Source: Hirudinaria manillensis
Lineage: Eukaryota > Annelida > Clitellata > Hirudinida > Hirudinidae
Reading direction: 5' to 3'
Assembly: GCA_034509925.1 (NCBI GenBank)
Contig: CM067529.1
Location: 11,045,001 to 11,109,000 of the forward strand
Length of the DNA stretch: 64,000 nt
Shown here piece after piece: positions 47,655-59,064 of the stretch. The notes under the pieces are model-generated. The model had not been told where the DNA came from. It did not search any database and saw only the letters and a program-made list of their open reading frames with translations. Each line of letters opens with the position of its first letter. Positions within the stretch are counted from its first letter, which is position 1. The position numbers were made by a program, and so were the translations under genes.

Positions 47655-47727
47655 CACCTCCGACGGGACTCGAACCCGCAATCCCCGGCTTAGGAGGCCG
47701 ATGCCTTATCCATTAGGCCACGGAGGC
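47655..47727 (-). tRNA. tRNA-Arg (CCT), array copy 6
   Basis: Consensus tRNA; 330 bp to copy 7. Confidence 0.96.
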
Positions 47728-47984
47728 GCGTTGCATGGGATGCTCCGATCGTTTTACTCGATTCAGACTTCGCCAACGACTTTTCGCGTCCGCACGAGCG
47801 AAACGTAGAGCTCACCTTTCTTGGCCTCCCTTCAAAAGAACGGCCGTCAATCGGATCGCACGCTTCGAAAAGCGTCGTCAGAAAACCTGCAAAACGCCCT
47901 TCATTCAGCCTGGCTTTCTGCGTACGGAGCCGCAATTGCCGAGACGAACGGTCGCTCGCAATTCCTTAAAACTCCAACGCCCTA

Positions 47985-48057
47985 CACCTCCGACGGGACT
48001 CGAACCCGCAATCCCCGGCTTAGGAGGCCGATGCCTTATCCATTAGGCCACGGAGGC
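47985..48057 (-). tRNA. tRNA-Arg (CCT), array copy 7
   Basis: Consensus tRNA; 331 bp to copy 8. Confidence 0.96.
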
Positions 48058-48315
48058 GCGTTGCATGGGATGCTCCGATCGTTTTACTCGATTCAGACTT
48101 CGCCAACGACTTTTCGCGTCCCGCACGAGCGAAACGTAGAGCTCACCTTTCTTGGCCTCCCTTCAAAAGAACGGCCGTCAATCGGATCGCACGCTTCGAA
48201 AAGCGTCGTCAGAAAACCTGCAAAACGCCCTTCATTCAGCCTGGCTTTCTGCGTACGGAGCCGCAATTGCCGAGACGAACGGTCGCTCGCAATTCCTTAA
48301 AACTCCAACGCCCTA

Positions 48316-48388
48316 CACCTCCGACGGGACTCGAACCCGCAATCCCCGGCTTAGGAGGCCGATGCCTTATCCATTAGGCCACGGAGGC
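48316..48388 (-). tRNA. tRNA-Arg (CCT), array copy 8
   Basis: Consensus tRNA; 341 bp to copy 9. Confidence 0.96.
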
Positions 48389-48656
48389 GCGTTACATGGG
48401 ATGCTCCGATCGTTTTACTCGATTCAGACTTCGCCAACGACTTTTCGCGTCCCGCACGAGCGAAACGTAGAGCTCACCTTTCTTGGCCTCCCTTCAAAAG
48501 AACGGCCGTCAGTCGGATCGCACGCTTCGAAGAGCGACGAATAGCGTCGTCAGAAAACCTGCAAAACGCCCTTCATTCAGCCTGGCTTTCTGCGTACGGA
48601 GCCGCAATTGCCGAGACGAACGATCGCTCGCAATTCCTTAAAACTCCAACGCCCTA

Positions 48657-48729
48657 CACCTCCGACGGGACTCGAACCCGCAATCCCCGGCTTAGGAGGC
48701 CGATGCCTTATCCATTAGGCCACGGAGGC
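48657..48729 (-). tRNA. tRNA-Arg (CCT), array copy 9
   Basis: Consensus tRNA; flank variants CGATCGCTCG and GAACTCAACTT. 331 bp to copy 10. Confidence 0.96.
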
Positions 48730-48987
48730 GCGTTACATGGGATGCTCCGATCGTTTTACTCGATTCAGACTTCGCCAACGACTTTTCGCGTCCCGCACGA
48801 GCGAAACGTAGAACTCAACTTTCTTGGCCTCCCTTCAAAAGAACGGCCGTCAATCGGATCGCACGCTTCGAAAAGCGTCGTCAGAAAACCTGCAAAACGC
48901 CCTTCATTCAGCCTGGCTTTCTGCGTACGGAGCCGCAATTGCCGAGACGAACGGTCGCTCGCAATTCCTTAACACTCCAACGCCCTA

Positions 48988-49060
48988 CACCTCCGACGGG
49001 ACTCGAACCCGCAATCCCCGGCTTAGGAGGCCGATGCCTTATCCATTAGGCCACGGAGGC
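48988..49060 (-). tRNA. tRNA-Arg (CCT), array copy 10, broken terminator
   Basis: Consensus tRNA, but the downstream TTTT is TGTT here, so Pol III termination at the usual place should fail. 331 bp to copy 11. Confidence 0.95.
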
Positions 49061-49318
49061 GCGTTGCATGGGATGCTCCGATCGTTTTACTCGATTCAGA
49101 CTTCGCCAACGACTTTTCGCGTCCCGCACGAGCGAAACGTAGAGCTCACCTTTCTTGGCCTCCCTTCAAAAGAACGGCCGTCAATCGGATCGCACGCTTC
49201 GAAAAGCGTCGTCAGAAAACCTGCAAAACGCCCTTCATTCAGCCTGGCTTTCTGCGTACGGAGCCGCAATTGCCGAGACGAACGATCGCTCGCAATTCCT
49301 TAAAACTCCAACGCCCTA

Positions 49319-49391
49319 CACCTCCGACGGGACCCGAACCCGCAATCCCCGGCTTAGGAGGCCGATGCCTTATCCATTAGGCCACGGAGGC
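49319..49391 (-). tRNA. tRNA-Arg (CCT), array copy 11, T-loop variant
   Basis: Same A58G change as copy 3, from which it is 2666 bp away. 331 bp to copy 12. Confidence 0.93.
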
Positions 49392-49649
49392 GCGTTGCAT
49401 GGGATGCTCCGATCGTTTTACTCGATTCAGACTTCGCCAACGACTTTTCGCGTCCCGCACGAGCGAAACGTAGAGCTCACCTTTCTTGGCCTCCGTTCAA
49501 AAGAACGGCCGTCAATCGGATCGCACGCTTCGAAAAGCGTCGTCAGAAAACCTGCAAAACGCCCTTCATTCAGCCTGGCTTTCTGCGTACGGAGCCGCAA
49601 TTGCCGAGACGAACGGTCGCTCGCAATTCCTTAAAACTCCAACGCCCTA

Positions 49650-49722
49650 CACCTCCGACGGGACTCGAACCCGCAATCCCCGGCTTAGGAGGCCGATGCC
49701 TTATCCATTAGGCCACGGAGGC
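49650..49722 (-). tRNA. tRNA-Arg (CCT), array copy 12
   Basis: Consensus tRNA; shares the TTTTCCTCGA flank of copy 4. 331 bp to copy 13. Confidence 0.96.
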
Positions 49723-49980
49723 GCGTTACATGGGATGCTCCGATCGTTTTCCTCGATTCAGACTTCGCCAACGACTTTTCGCGTCCCGCACGAGCGAAAC
49801 GTAGAGCTCACCTTTCTTGGCCTCCCTTCAAAAGAACGGCCGTCAATCGGATCGCACGCTTCGAAAAGCGTCGTCAGAAAACCTGCAAAACGCCCTTCAT
49901 TCAGCCTGGCTTTCTGCGTACGGAGCCGCAATTGCCGAGACGAACGGTCGCTCGCAATTCCTTAAAACTCCAACGCCCTA

Positions 49981-50053
49981 CACCTCCGACGGGACTCGAA
50001 CCCGCAATCCCCGGCTTAGGAGGCCGATGCCTTATCCATTAGGCCACGGAGGC
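49981..50053 (-). tRNA. tRNA-Arg (CCT), array copy 13
   Basis: Consensus tRNA; 341 bp to copy 14. Confidence 0.96.
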
Positions 50054-50321
50054 GCGTTACATGGGATGCTCCGATCGTTTTACTCGATTCAGACTTCGCC
50101 AACGACTTTTCGCGTCCCGCACGAGCGAAACGTAGAGCTCACCTTTCTTGGCCTCCCTTCAAAAGAACGGCCGTCAGTCGGATCGCACGCTTCGAAGAGC
50201 GACGAATAGCGTCGTCAGAAAACCTGCAAAACGCCCTTCATTCAGCCTGGCTTTCTGCGTACGGAGCCGCAATTGCCGAGACGAACGGTCGCTCGCAATT
50301 CCTTAAAACTCCAACGCCCTA

Positions 50322-50394
50322 CACCTCCGACGGGACTCGAACCCGCAATCCCCGGCTTAGGAGGCCGATGCCTTATCCATTAGGCCACGGAGGC
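50322..50394 (-). tRNA. tRNA-Arg (CCT), array copy 14
   Basis: Consensus tRNA; 330 bp to copy 15. Confidence 0.96.
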
Positions 50395-50651
50395 GCGTTG
50401 CATGGGATGCTCCGATCGTTTTACTCGATTCAGACTTCGCCAACGACTTTTCGCGTCCGCACGAGCGAAACGTAGAGCTCACCTTTCTTGGCCTCCCTTC
50501 AAAAGAACGGCCGTCAATCGGATCGCACGCTTCGAAAAGCGTCGTCAGAAAACCTGCAAAACGCCCTTCATTCAGCCTGGCTTTCTGCGTACGGAGCCGC
50601 AATTGCCGAGACGAACGGTCGCTCGCAATTCCTTAAAACTCCAACGCCCTA

Positions 50652-50724
50652 CACCTCCGACGGGACTCGAACCCGCAATCCCCGGCTTAGGAGGCCGATG
50701 CCTTATCCATTAGGCCACGGAGGC
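50652..50724 (-). tRNA. tRNA-Arg (CCT), array copy 15
   Basis: Consensus tRNA; 341 bp to copy 16. Confidence 0.96.
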
Positions 50725-50992
50725 GCGTTACATGGGATGCTCCGATCGTTTTACTCGATTCAGACTTCGCCAACGACTTTTCGCGTCCCGCACGAGCGAA
50801 ACGTAGAGCTCACCTTTCTTGGCCTCCCTTCAAAAGAACGGCCGTCAGTCGGATCGCACGCTTCGAAGAGCGACGAATAGCGTCGTCAGAAAACCTGCAA
50901 AACGCCCTTCATTCAGCCTGGCTTTCTGCGTACGGAGCCGCAATTGCCGAGACGAACGATCGCTCGCAATTCCTTAAAACTCCAACGCCCTA

Positions 50993-51065
50993 CACCTCCG
51001 ACGGGACTCGAACCCGCAATCCCCGGCTTAGGAGGCCGATGCCTTATCCATTAGGCCACGGAGGC
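50993..51065 (-). tRNA. tRNA-Arg (CCT), array copy 16
   Basis: Consensus tRNA; shares both flank variants of copy 9. 331 bp to copy 17. Confidence 0.96.
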
Positions 51066-51323
51066 GCGTTACATGGGATGCTCCGATCGTTTTACTCGAT
51101 TCAGACTTCGCCAACGACTTTTCGCGTCCCGCACGAGCGAAACGTAGAACTCAACTTTCTTGGCCTCCCTTCAAAAGAACGGCCGTCAATCGGATCGCAC
51201 GCTTCGAAAAGCGTCGTCAGAAAACCTGCAAAACGCCCTTCATTCAGCCTGGCTTTCTGCGTACGGAGCCGCAATTGCCGAGACGAACGGTCGCTCGCAA
51301 TTCCTTAAAACTCCAACGCCCTA

Positions 51324-51396
51324 CACCTCCGACGGGACTCGAACCCGCAATCCCCGGCTTAGGAGGCCGATGCCTTATCCATTAGGCCACGGAGGC
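51324..51396 (-). tRNA. tRNA-Arg (CCT), array copy 17
   Basis: Consensus tRNA; 330 bp to copy 18. Confidence 0.96.
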
Positions 51397-51653
51397 GCGT
51401 TGCATGGGATGCTCCGATCGTTTTACTCGATTCAGACTTCGCCAACGACTTTTCGCGTCCGCACGAGCGAAACGTAGAGCTCACCTTTCTTGGCCTCCCT
51501 TCAAAAGAACGGCCGTCAATCGGATCGCACGCTTCGAAAAGCGTCGTCAGAAAACCTGCAAAACGCCCTTCATTCAGCCTGGCTTTCTGCGTACGGAGCC
51601 GCAATTGCCGAGACGAACGATCGCTCGCAATTCCTTAAAACTCCAACGCCCTA

Positions 51654-51726
51654 CACCTCCGACGGGACTCGAACCCGCAATCCCCGGCTTAGGAGGCCGA
51701 TGCCTTATCCATTAGGCCACGGAGGC
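51654..51726 (-). tRNA. tRNA-Arg (CCT), array copy 18
   Basis: Consensus tRNA; CGATCGCTCG flank as in copies 9, 11 and 16. 331 bp to copy 19. Confidence 0.96.
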
Positions 51727-51984
51727 GCGTTACATGGGATGCTCCGATCGTTTTACTCGATTCAGACTTCGCCAACGACTTTTCGCGTCCCGCACGAGCG
51801 AAACGTAGAGCTCACCTTTCTTGGCCTCCCTTCAAAAGAACGGCCGTCAATCGGATCGCACGCTTCGAAAAGCGTCGTCAGAAAACCTGCAAAACGCCCT
51901 TCATTCAGCCTGGCTTTCTGCGTACGGAGCCGCAATTGCCGAGACGAACGGTCGCTCGCAATTCCTTAAAACTCCAACGCCCTA

Positions 51985-52057
51985 CACCTCCGACGGGACT
52001 CGAACCCGCAATCCCCGGCTTAGGAGGCCGATGCCTTATCCATTAGGCCACGGAGGC
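51985..52057 (-). tRNA. tRNA-Arg (CCT), array copy 19
   Basis: Consensus tRNA; 331 bp to copy 20. Confidence 0.96.
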
Positions 52058-52315
52058 GCGTTACATGGGATGCTCCGATCGTTTTACTCGATTCAGACTT
52101 CGCCAACGACTTTTCGCGTCCCGCACGAGCGAAACGTAGAGCTCACCTTTCTTGGCCTCCCTTCAAAAGAACGGCCGTCAATCGGATCGCACGCTTCGAA
52201 AAGCGTCGTCAGAAAACCTGCAAAACGCCCTTCATTCAGCCTGGCTTTCTGCGTACGGAGCCGCAATTGCCGAGACGAACGGTCGCTCGCAATTCCTTAA
52301 AACTCCAACGCCCTA

Positions 52316-52388
52316 CACCTCCGACGGGACTCGAACCCGCAATCCCCGGCTTAGGAGGCCGATGCCTTATCCATTAGGCCACGGAGGC
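52316..52388 (-). tRNA. tRNA-Arg (CCT), array copy 20
   Basis: Consensus tRNA; shares the TTTTACTTGA flank of copy 5. 341 bp to copy 21. Confidence 0.96.
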
Positions 52389-52656
52389 GCGTTACATGGG
52401 ATGCTCCGATCGTTTTACTTGATTCAGACTTCGCCAACGACTTTTCGCGTCCCGCACGAGCGAAACGTAGAGCTCACCTTTCTTGGCCTCCCTTCAAAAG
52501 AACGGCCGTCAGTCGGATCGCACGCTTCGAAGAGCGACGAATAGCGTCGTCAGAAAACCTGCAAAACGCCCTTCATTCAGCCTGGCTTTCTGCGTACGGA
52601 GCCGCAATTGCCGAGACGAACGGTCGCTCGCAATTCCTTAAAACTCCAACGCCCTA

Positions 52657-52729
52657 CACCTCCGACGGGACTCGAACCCGCAATCCCCGGCTTAGGAGGC
52701 CGATGCCTTATCCATTAGGCCACGGAGGC
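52657..52729 (-). tRNA. tRNA-Arg (CCT), array copy 21
   Basis: Consensus tRNA; 330 bp to copy 22. Confidence 0.96.
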
Positions 52730-52986
52730 GCGTTGCATGGGATGCTCCGATCGTTTTACTCGATTCAGACTTCGCCAACGACTTTTCGCGTCCGCACGAG
52801 CGAAACGTAGAGCTCACCTTTCTTGGCCTCCCTTCAAAAGAACGGCCGTCAATCGGATCGCACGCTTCGAAAAGCGTCGTCAGAAAACCTGCAAAACGCC
52901 CTTCATTCAGCCTGGCTTTCTGCGTACGGAGCCGCAATTGCCGAGACGAACGGTCGCTCGCAATTCCTTAAAACTCCAACGCCCTA

Positions 52987-53059
52987 CACCTCCGACGGGA
53001 CTCGAACCCGCAATCCCCGGCTTAGGAGGCCGATGCCTTATCCATTAGGCCACGGAGGC
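52987..53059 (-). tRNA. tRNA-Arg (CCT), array copy 22
   Basis: Consensus tRNA; 330 bp to copy 23. Confidence 0.96.
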
Positions 53060-53316
53060 GCGTTGCATGGGATGCTCCGATCGTTTTACTCGATTCAGAC
53101 TTCGCCAACGACTTTTCGCGTCCGCACGAGCGAAACGTAGAGCTCACCTTTCTTGGCCTCCCTTCAAAAGAACGGCCGTCAATCGGATCGCACGCTTCGA
53201 AAAGCGTCGTCAGAAAACCTGCAAAACGCCCTTCATTCAGCCTGGCTTTCTGCGTACGGAGCCGCAATTGCCGAGACGAACGGTCGCTCGCAATTCCTTA
53301 AAACTCCAACGCCCTA

Positions 53317-53389
53317 CACCTCCGACGGGACTCGAACCCGCAATCCCCGGCTTAGGAGGCCGATGCCTTATCCATTAGGCCACGGAGGC
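53317..53389 (-). tRNA. tRNA-Arg (CCT), array copy 23
   Basis: Consensus tRNA; 341 bp to copy 24. Confidence 0.96.
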
Positions 53390-53657
53390 GCGTTACATGG
53401 GATGCTCCGATCGTTTTACTCGATTCAGACTTCGCCAACGACTTTTCGCGTCCCGCACGAGCGAAACGTAGAGCTCACCTTTCTTGGCCTCCCTTCAAAA
53501 GAACGGCCGTCAGTCGGATCGCACGCTTCGAAGAGCGACGAATAGCGTCGTCAGAAAACCTGCAAAACGCCCTTCATTCAGCCTGGCTTTCTGCGTACGG
53601 AGCCGCAATTGCCGAGACGAACGGTCGCTCGCAATTCCTTAAAACTCCAACGCCCTA

Positions 53658-53730
53658 CACCTCCGACGGGACTCGAACCCGCAATCCCCGGCTTAGGAGG
53701 CCGATGCCTTATCCATTAGGCCACGGAGGC
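53658..53730 (-). tRNA. tRNA-Arg (CCT), array copy 24
   Basis: Consensus tRNA; 331 bp to copy 25. Confidence 0.96.
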
Positions 53731-53988
53731 GCGTTACATGGGATGCTCCGATCGTTTTACTCGATTCAGACTTCGCCAACGACTTTTCGCGTCCCGCACG
53801 AGCGAAACGTAGAGCTCACCTTTCTTGGCCTCCCTTCAAAAGAACGGCCGTCAATCGGATCGCACGCTTCGAAAAGCGTCGTCAGAAAACCTGCAAAACG
53901 CCCTTCATTCAGCCTGGCTTTCTGCGTACGGAGCCGCAATTGCCGAGACGAACGGTCGCTCGCAATTCCTTAAAACTCCAACGCCCTA

Positions 53989-54061
53989 CACCTCCGACGG
54001 GACTCGAACCCGCAATCCCCGGCTTAGGAGGCCGATGCCTTATCCATTAGGCCACGGAGGC
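53989..54061 (-). tRNA. tRNA-Arg (CCT), array copy 25
   Basis: Consensus tRNA; 330 bp to copy 26. Confidence 0.96.
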
Positions 54062-54318
54062 GCGTTGCATGGGATGCTCCGATCGTTTTACTCGATTCAG
54101 ACTTCGCCAACGACTTTTCGCGTCCGCACGAGCGAAACGTAGAGCTCACCTTTCTTGGCCTCCCTTCAAAAGAACGGCCGTCAATCGGATCGCACGCTTC
54201 GAAAAGCGTCGTCAGAAAACCTGCAAAACGCCCTTCATTCAGCCTGGCTTTCTGCGTACGGAGCCGCAATTGCCGAGACGAACGGTCGCTCGCAATTCCT
54301 TAAAACTCCAACGCCCTA

Positions 54319-54391
54319 CACCTCCGACGGGACTCGAACCCGCAATCCCCGGCTTAGGAGGCCGATGCCTTATCCATTAGGCCACGGAGGC
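54319..54391 (-). tRNA. tRNA-Arg (CCT), array copy 26
   Basis: Consensus tRNA; 331 bp to copy 27. Confidence 0.96.
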
Positions 54392-54649
54392 GCGTTACAT
54401 GGGATGCTCCGATCGTTTTACTCGATTCAGACTTCGCCAACGACTTTTCGCGTCCCGCACGAGCGAAACGTAGAGCTCACCTTTCTTGGCCTCCCTTCAA
54501 AAGAACGGCCGTCAATCGGATCGCACGCTTCGAAAAGCGTCGTCAGAAAACCTGCAAAACGCCCTTCATTCAGCCTGGCTTTCTGCGTACGGAGCCGCAA
54601 TTGCCGAGACGAACGGTCGCTCGCAATTCCTTAAAACTCCAACGCCCTA

Positions 54650-54722
54650 CACCTCCGACGGGACTCGAACCCGCAATCCCCGGCTTAGGAGGCCGATGCC
54701 TTATCCATTAGGCCACGGAGGC
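54650..54722 (-). tRNA. tRNA-Arg (CCT), array copy 27
   Basis: Consensus tRNA; 331 bp to copy 28. Confidence 0.96.
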
Positions 54723-54980
54723 GCGTTACATGGGATGCTCCGATCGTTTTACTCGATTCAGACTTCGCCAACGACTTTTCGCGTCCCGCACGAGCGAAAC
54801 GTAGAGCTCACCTTTCTTGGCCTCCCTTCAAAAGAACGGCCGTCAATCGGATCGCACGCTTCGAAAAGCGTCGTCAGAAAACCTGCAAAACGCCCTTCAT
54901 TCAGCCTGGCTTTCTGCGTACGGAGCCGCAATTGCCGAGACGAACGGTCGCTCGCAATTCCTTAAAACTCCAACGCCCTA

Positions 54981-55053
54981 CACCTCCGACGGGACTCGAA
55001 CCCGCAATCCCCGGCTTAGGAGGCCGATGCCTTATCCATTAGGCCACGGAGGC
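54981..55053 (-). tRNA. tRNA-Arg (CCT), array copy 28
   Basis: Consensus tRNA; 341 bp to copy 29. Confidence 0.96.
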
Positions 55054-55321
55054 GCGTTACATGGGATGCTCCGATCGTTTTACTCGATTCAGACTTCGCC
55101 AACGACTTTTCGCGTCCCGCACGAGCGAAACGTAGAGCTCACCTTTCTTGGCCTCCCTTCAAAAGAACGGCCGTCAGTCGGATCGCACGCTTCGAAGAGC
55201 GACGAATAGCGTCGTCAGAAAACCTGCAAAACGCCCTTCATTCAGCCTGGCTTTCTGCGTACGGAGCCGCAATTGCCGAGACGAACGGTCGCTCGCAATT
55301 CCTTAAAACTCCAACGCCCTA

Positions 55322-55394
55322 CACCTCCGACGGGACTCGAACCCGCAATCCCCGGCTTAGGAGGCCGATGCCTTATCCATTAGGCCACGGAGGC
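55322..55394 (-). tRNA. tRNA-Arg (CCT), array copy 29
   Basis: Consensus tRNA; followed by the last 330-bp interval seen in the window. Confidence 0.96.
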
Positions 55395-55651
55395 GCGTTA
55401 CATGGGATGCTCCGATCGTTTTACTCGATTCAGACTTCGCCAACGACTTTTCGCGTCCGCACGAGCGAAACGTAGAGCTCACCTTTCTTGGCCTCCCTTC
55501 AAAAGAACGGCCGTCAATCGGATCGCACGCTTCGAAAAGCGTCGTCAGAAAACCTGCAAAACGCCCTTCATTCAGCCTGGCTTTCTGCGTACGGAGCCGC
55601 AATTGCCGAGACGAACGGTCGCTCGCAATTCCTTAAAACTCCAACGCCCTA

Positions 55652-55724
55652 CACCTCCGACGGGACTCGAACCCGCAATCCCCGGCTTAGGAGGCCGATG
55701 CCTTATCCATTAGGCCACGGAGGC
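55652..55724 (-). tRNA. tRNA-Arg (CCT), array copy 30
   Basis: Consensus tRNA; 331 bp to copy 31. Confidence 0.96.
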
Positions 55725-55982
55725 GCGTTACATGGGATGCTCCGATCGTTTTACTCGATTCAGACTTCGCCAACGACTTTTCGCGTCCCGCACGAGCGAA
55801 ACGTAGAGCTCACCTTTCTTGGCCTCCCTTCAAAAGAACGGCCGTCAATCGGATCGCACGCTTCGAAAAGCGTCGTCAGAAAACCTGCAAAACGCCCTTC
55901 ATTCAGCCTGGCTTTCTGCGTACGGAGCCGCAATTGCCGAGACGAACGGTCGCTCGCAATTCCTTAAAACTCCAACGCCCTA

Positions 55983-56055
55983 CACCTCCGACGGGACTCG
56001 AACCCGCAATCCCCGGCTTAGGAGGCCGATGCCTTATCCATTAGGCCACGGAGGC
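55983..56055 (-). tRNA. tRNA-Arg (CCT), array copy 31
   Basis: Consensus tRNA; 341 bp to copy 32. Confidence 0.96.
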
Positions 56056-56323
56056 GCGTTACATGGGATGCTCCGATCGTTTTACTCGATTCAGACTTCG
56101 CCAACGACTTTTCGCGTCCCGCACGAGCGAAACGTAGAGCTCACCTTTCTTGGCCTCCCTTCAAAAGAACGGCCGTCAGTCGGATCGCACGCTTCGAAGA
56201 GCGACGAATAGCGTCGTCAGAAAACCTGCAAAACGCCCTTCATTCAGCCTGGCTTTCTGCGTACGGAGCCGCAATTGCCGAGACGAACGGTCGCTCGCAA
56301 TTCCTTAAAACTCCAACGCCCTA

Positions 56324-56396
56324 CACCTCCGACGGGACTCGAACCCGCAATCCCCGGCTTAGGAGGCCGATGCCTTATCCATTAGGCCACGGAGGC
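56324..56396 (-). tRNA. tRNA-Arg (CCT), array copy 32
   Basis: Consensus tRNA; last flank variant (GCTCAACTTT) of the array lies about 90 bp to its right. 331 bp to copy 33. Confidence 0.96.
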
Positions 56397-56654
56397 GCGT
56401 TACATGGGATGCTCCGATCGTTTTACTCGATTCAGACTTCGCCAACGACTTTTCGCGTCCCGCACGAGCGAAACGTAGAGCTCAACTTTCTTGGCCTCCC
56501 TTCAAAAGAACGGCCGTCAATCGGATCGCACGCTTCGAAAAGCGTCGTCAGAAAACCTGCAAAACGCCCTTCATTCAGCCTGGCTTTCTGCGTACGGAGC
56601 CGCAATTGCCGAGACGAACGGTCGCTCGCAATTCCTTAAAACTCCAACGCCCTA

Positions 56655-56727
56655 CACCTCCGACGGGACTCGAACCCGCAATCCCCGGCTTAGGAGGCCG
56701 ATGCCTTATCCATTAGGCCACGGAGGC
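56655..56727 (-). tRNA. tRNA-Arg (CCT), array copy 33
   Basis: Consensus tRNA; 331 bp to copy 34. Confidence 0.96.
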
Positions 56728-56985
56728 GCGTTACATGGGATGCTCCGATCGTTTTACTCGATTCAGACTTCGCCAACGACTTTTCGCGTCCCGCACGAGC
56801 GAAACGTAGAGCTCACCTTTCTTGGCCTCCCTTCAAAAGAACGGCCGTCAATCGGATCGCACGCTTCGAAAAGCGTCGTCAGAAAACCTGCAAAACGCCC
56901 TTCATTCAGCCTGGCTTTCTGCGTACGGAGCCGCAATTGCCGAGACGAACGGTCGCTCGCAATTCCTTAAAACTCCAACGCCCTA

Positions 56986-57058
56986 CACCTCCGACGGGAC
57001 TCGAACCCGCAATCCCCGGCTTAGGAGGCCGATGCCTTATCCATTAGGCCACGGAGGC
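56986..57058 (-). tRNA. tRNA-Arg (CCT), array copy 34
   Basis: Consensus tRNA; 331 bp to copy 35. Confidence 0.96.
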
Positions 57059-57316
57059 GCGTTACATGGGATGCTCCGATCGTTTTACTCGATTCAGACT
57101 TCGCCAACGACTTTTCGCGTCCCGCACGAGCGAAACGTAGAGCTCACCTTTCTTGGCCTCCCTTCAAAAGAACGGCCGTCAATCGGATCGCACGCTTCGA
57201 AAAGCGTCGTCAGAAAACCTGCAAAACGCCCTTCATTCAGCCTGGCTTTCTGCGTACGGAGCCGCAATTGCCGAGACGAACGGTCGCTCGCAATTCCTTA
57301 AAACTCCAACGCCCTA

Positions 57317-57389
57317 CACCTCCGACGGGACTCGAACCCGCAATCCCCGGCTTAGGAGGCCGATGCCTTATCCATTAGGCCACGGAGGC
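57317..57389 (-). tRNA. tRNA-Arg (CCT), array copy 35
   Basis: Consensus tRNA; 331 bp to copy 36. Confidence 0.96.
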
Positions 57390-57647
57390 GCGTTACATGG
57401 GATGCTCCGATCGTTTTACTCGATTCAGACTTCGCCAACGACTTTTCGCGTCCCGCACGAGCGAAACGTAGAGCTCACCTTTCTTGGCCTCCCTTCAAAA
57501 GAACGGCCGTCAATCGGATCGCACGCTTCGAAAAGCGTCGTCAGAAAACCTGCAAAACGCCCTTCATTCAGCCTGGCTTTCTGCGTACGGAGCCGCAATT
57601 GCCGAGACGAACGGTCGCTCGCAATTCCTTAAAACTCCAACGCCCTA

Positions 57648-57720
57648 CACCTCCGACGGGACTCGAACCCGCAATCCCCGGCTTAGGAGGCCGATGCCTT
57701 ATCCATTAGGCCACGGAGGC
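57648..57720 (-). tRNA. tRNA-Arg (CCT), array copy 36
   Basis: Consensus tRNA; 341 bp to copy 37. Confidence 0.96.
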
Positions 57721-57988
57721 GCGTTACATGGGATGCTCCGATCGTTTTACTCGATTCAGACTTCGCCAACGACTTTTCGCGTCCCGCACGAGCGAAACGT
57801 AGAGCTCACCTTTCTTGGCCTCCCTTCAAAAGAACGGCCGTCAGTCGGATCGCACGCTTCGAAGAGCGACGAATAGCGTCGTCAGAAAACCTGCAAAACG
57901 CCCTTCATTCAGCCTGGCTTTCTGCGTACGGAGCCGCAATTGCCGAGACGAACGGTCGCTCGCAATTCCTTAAAACTCCAACGCCCTA

Positions 57989-58061
57989 CACCTCCGACGG
58001 GACTCGAACCCGCAATCCCCGGCTTAGGAGGCCGATGCCTTATCCATTAGGCCACGGAGGC
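57989..58061 (-). tRNA. tRNA-Arg (CCT), array copy 37
   Basis: Consensus tRNA; 331 bp to copy 38. Confidence 0.96.
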
Positions 58062-58319
58062 GCGTTACATGGGATGCTCCGATCGTTTTACTCGATTCAG
58101 ACTTCGCCAACGACTTTTCGCGTCCCGCACGAGCGAAACGTAGAGCTCACCTTTCTTGGCCTCCCTTCAAAAGAACGGCCGTCAATCGGATCGCACGCTT
58201 CGAAAAGCGTCGTCAGAAAACCTGCAAAACGCCCTTCATTCAGCCTGGCTTTCTGCGTACGGAGCCGCAATTGCCGAGACGAACGGTCGCTCGCAATTCC
58301 TTAAAACTCCAACGCCCTA

Positions 58320-58392
58320 CACCTCCGACGGGACTCGAACCCGCAATCCCCGGCTTAGGAGGCCGATGCCTTATCCATTAGGCCACGGAGGC
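58320..58392 (-). tRNA. tRNA-Arg (CCT), array copy 38
   Basis: Consensus tRNA; 341 bp to copy 39. Confidence 0.96.
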
Positions 58393-58660
58393 GCGTTACA
58401 TGGGATGCTCCGATCGTTTTACTCGATTCAGACTTCGCCAACGACTTTTCGCGTCCCGCACGAGCGAAACGTAGAGCTCACCTTTCTTGGCCTCCCTTCA
58501 AAAGAACGGCCGTCAGTCGGATCGCACGCTTCGAAGAGCGACGAATAGCGTCGTCAGAAAACCTGCAAAACGCCCTTCATTCAGCCTGGCTTTCTGCGTA
58601 CGGAGCCGCAATTGCCGAGACGAACGGTCGCTCGCAATTCCTTAAAACTCCAACGCCCTA

Positions 58661-58733
58661 CACCTCCGACGGGACTCGAACCCGCAATCCCCGGCTTAGG
58701 AGGCCGATGCCTTATCCATTAGGCCACGGAGGC
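58661..58733 (-). tRNA. tRNA-Arg (CCT), array copy 39
   Basis: Consensus tRNA; 331 bp to copy 40. Confidence 0.96.
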
Positions 58734-58991
58734 GCGTTACATGGGATGCTCCGATCGTTTTACTCGATTCAGACTTCGCCAACGACTTTTCGCGTCCCGC
58801 ACGAGCGAAACGTAGAGCTCACCTTTCTTGGCCTCCCTTCAAAAGAACGGCCGTCAATCGGATCGCACGCTTCGAAAAGCGTCGTCAGAAAACCTGCAAA
58901 ACGCCCTTCATTCAGCCTGGCTTTCTGCGTACGGAGCCGCAATTGCCGAGACGAACGGTCGCTCGCAATTCCTTAAAACTCCAACGCCCTA

Positions 58992-59064
58992 CACCTCCGA
59001 CGGGACTCGAACCCGCAATCCCCGGCTTAGGAGGCCGATGCCTTATCCATTAGGCCACGGAGGC
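58992..59064 (-). tRNA. tRNA-Arg (CCT), array copy 40
   Basis: Consensus tRNA; 331 bp to copy 41. Confidence 0.96.
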
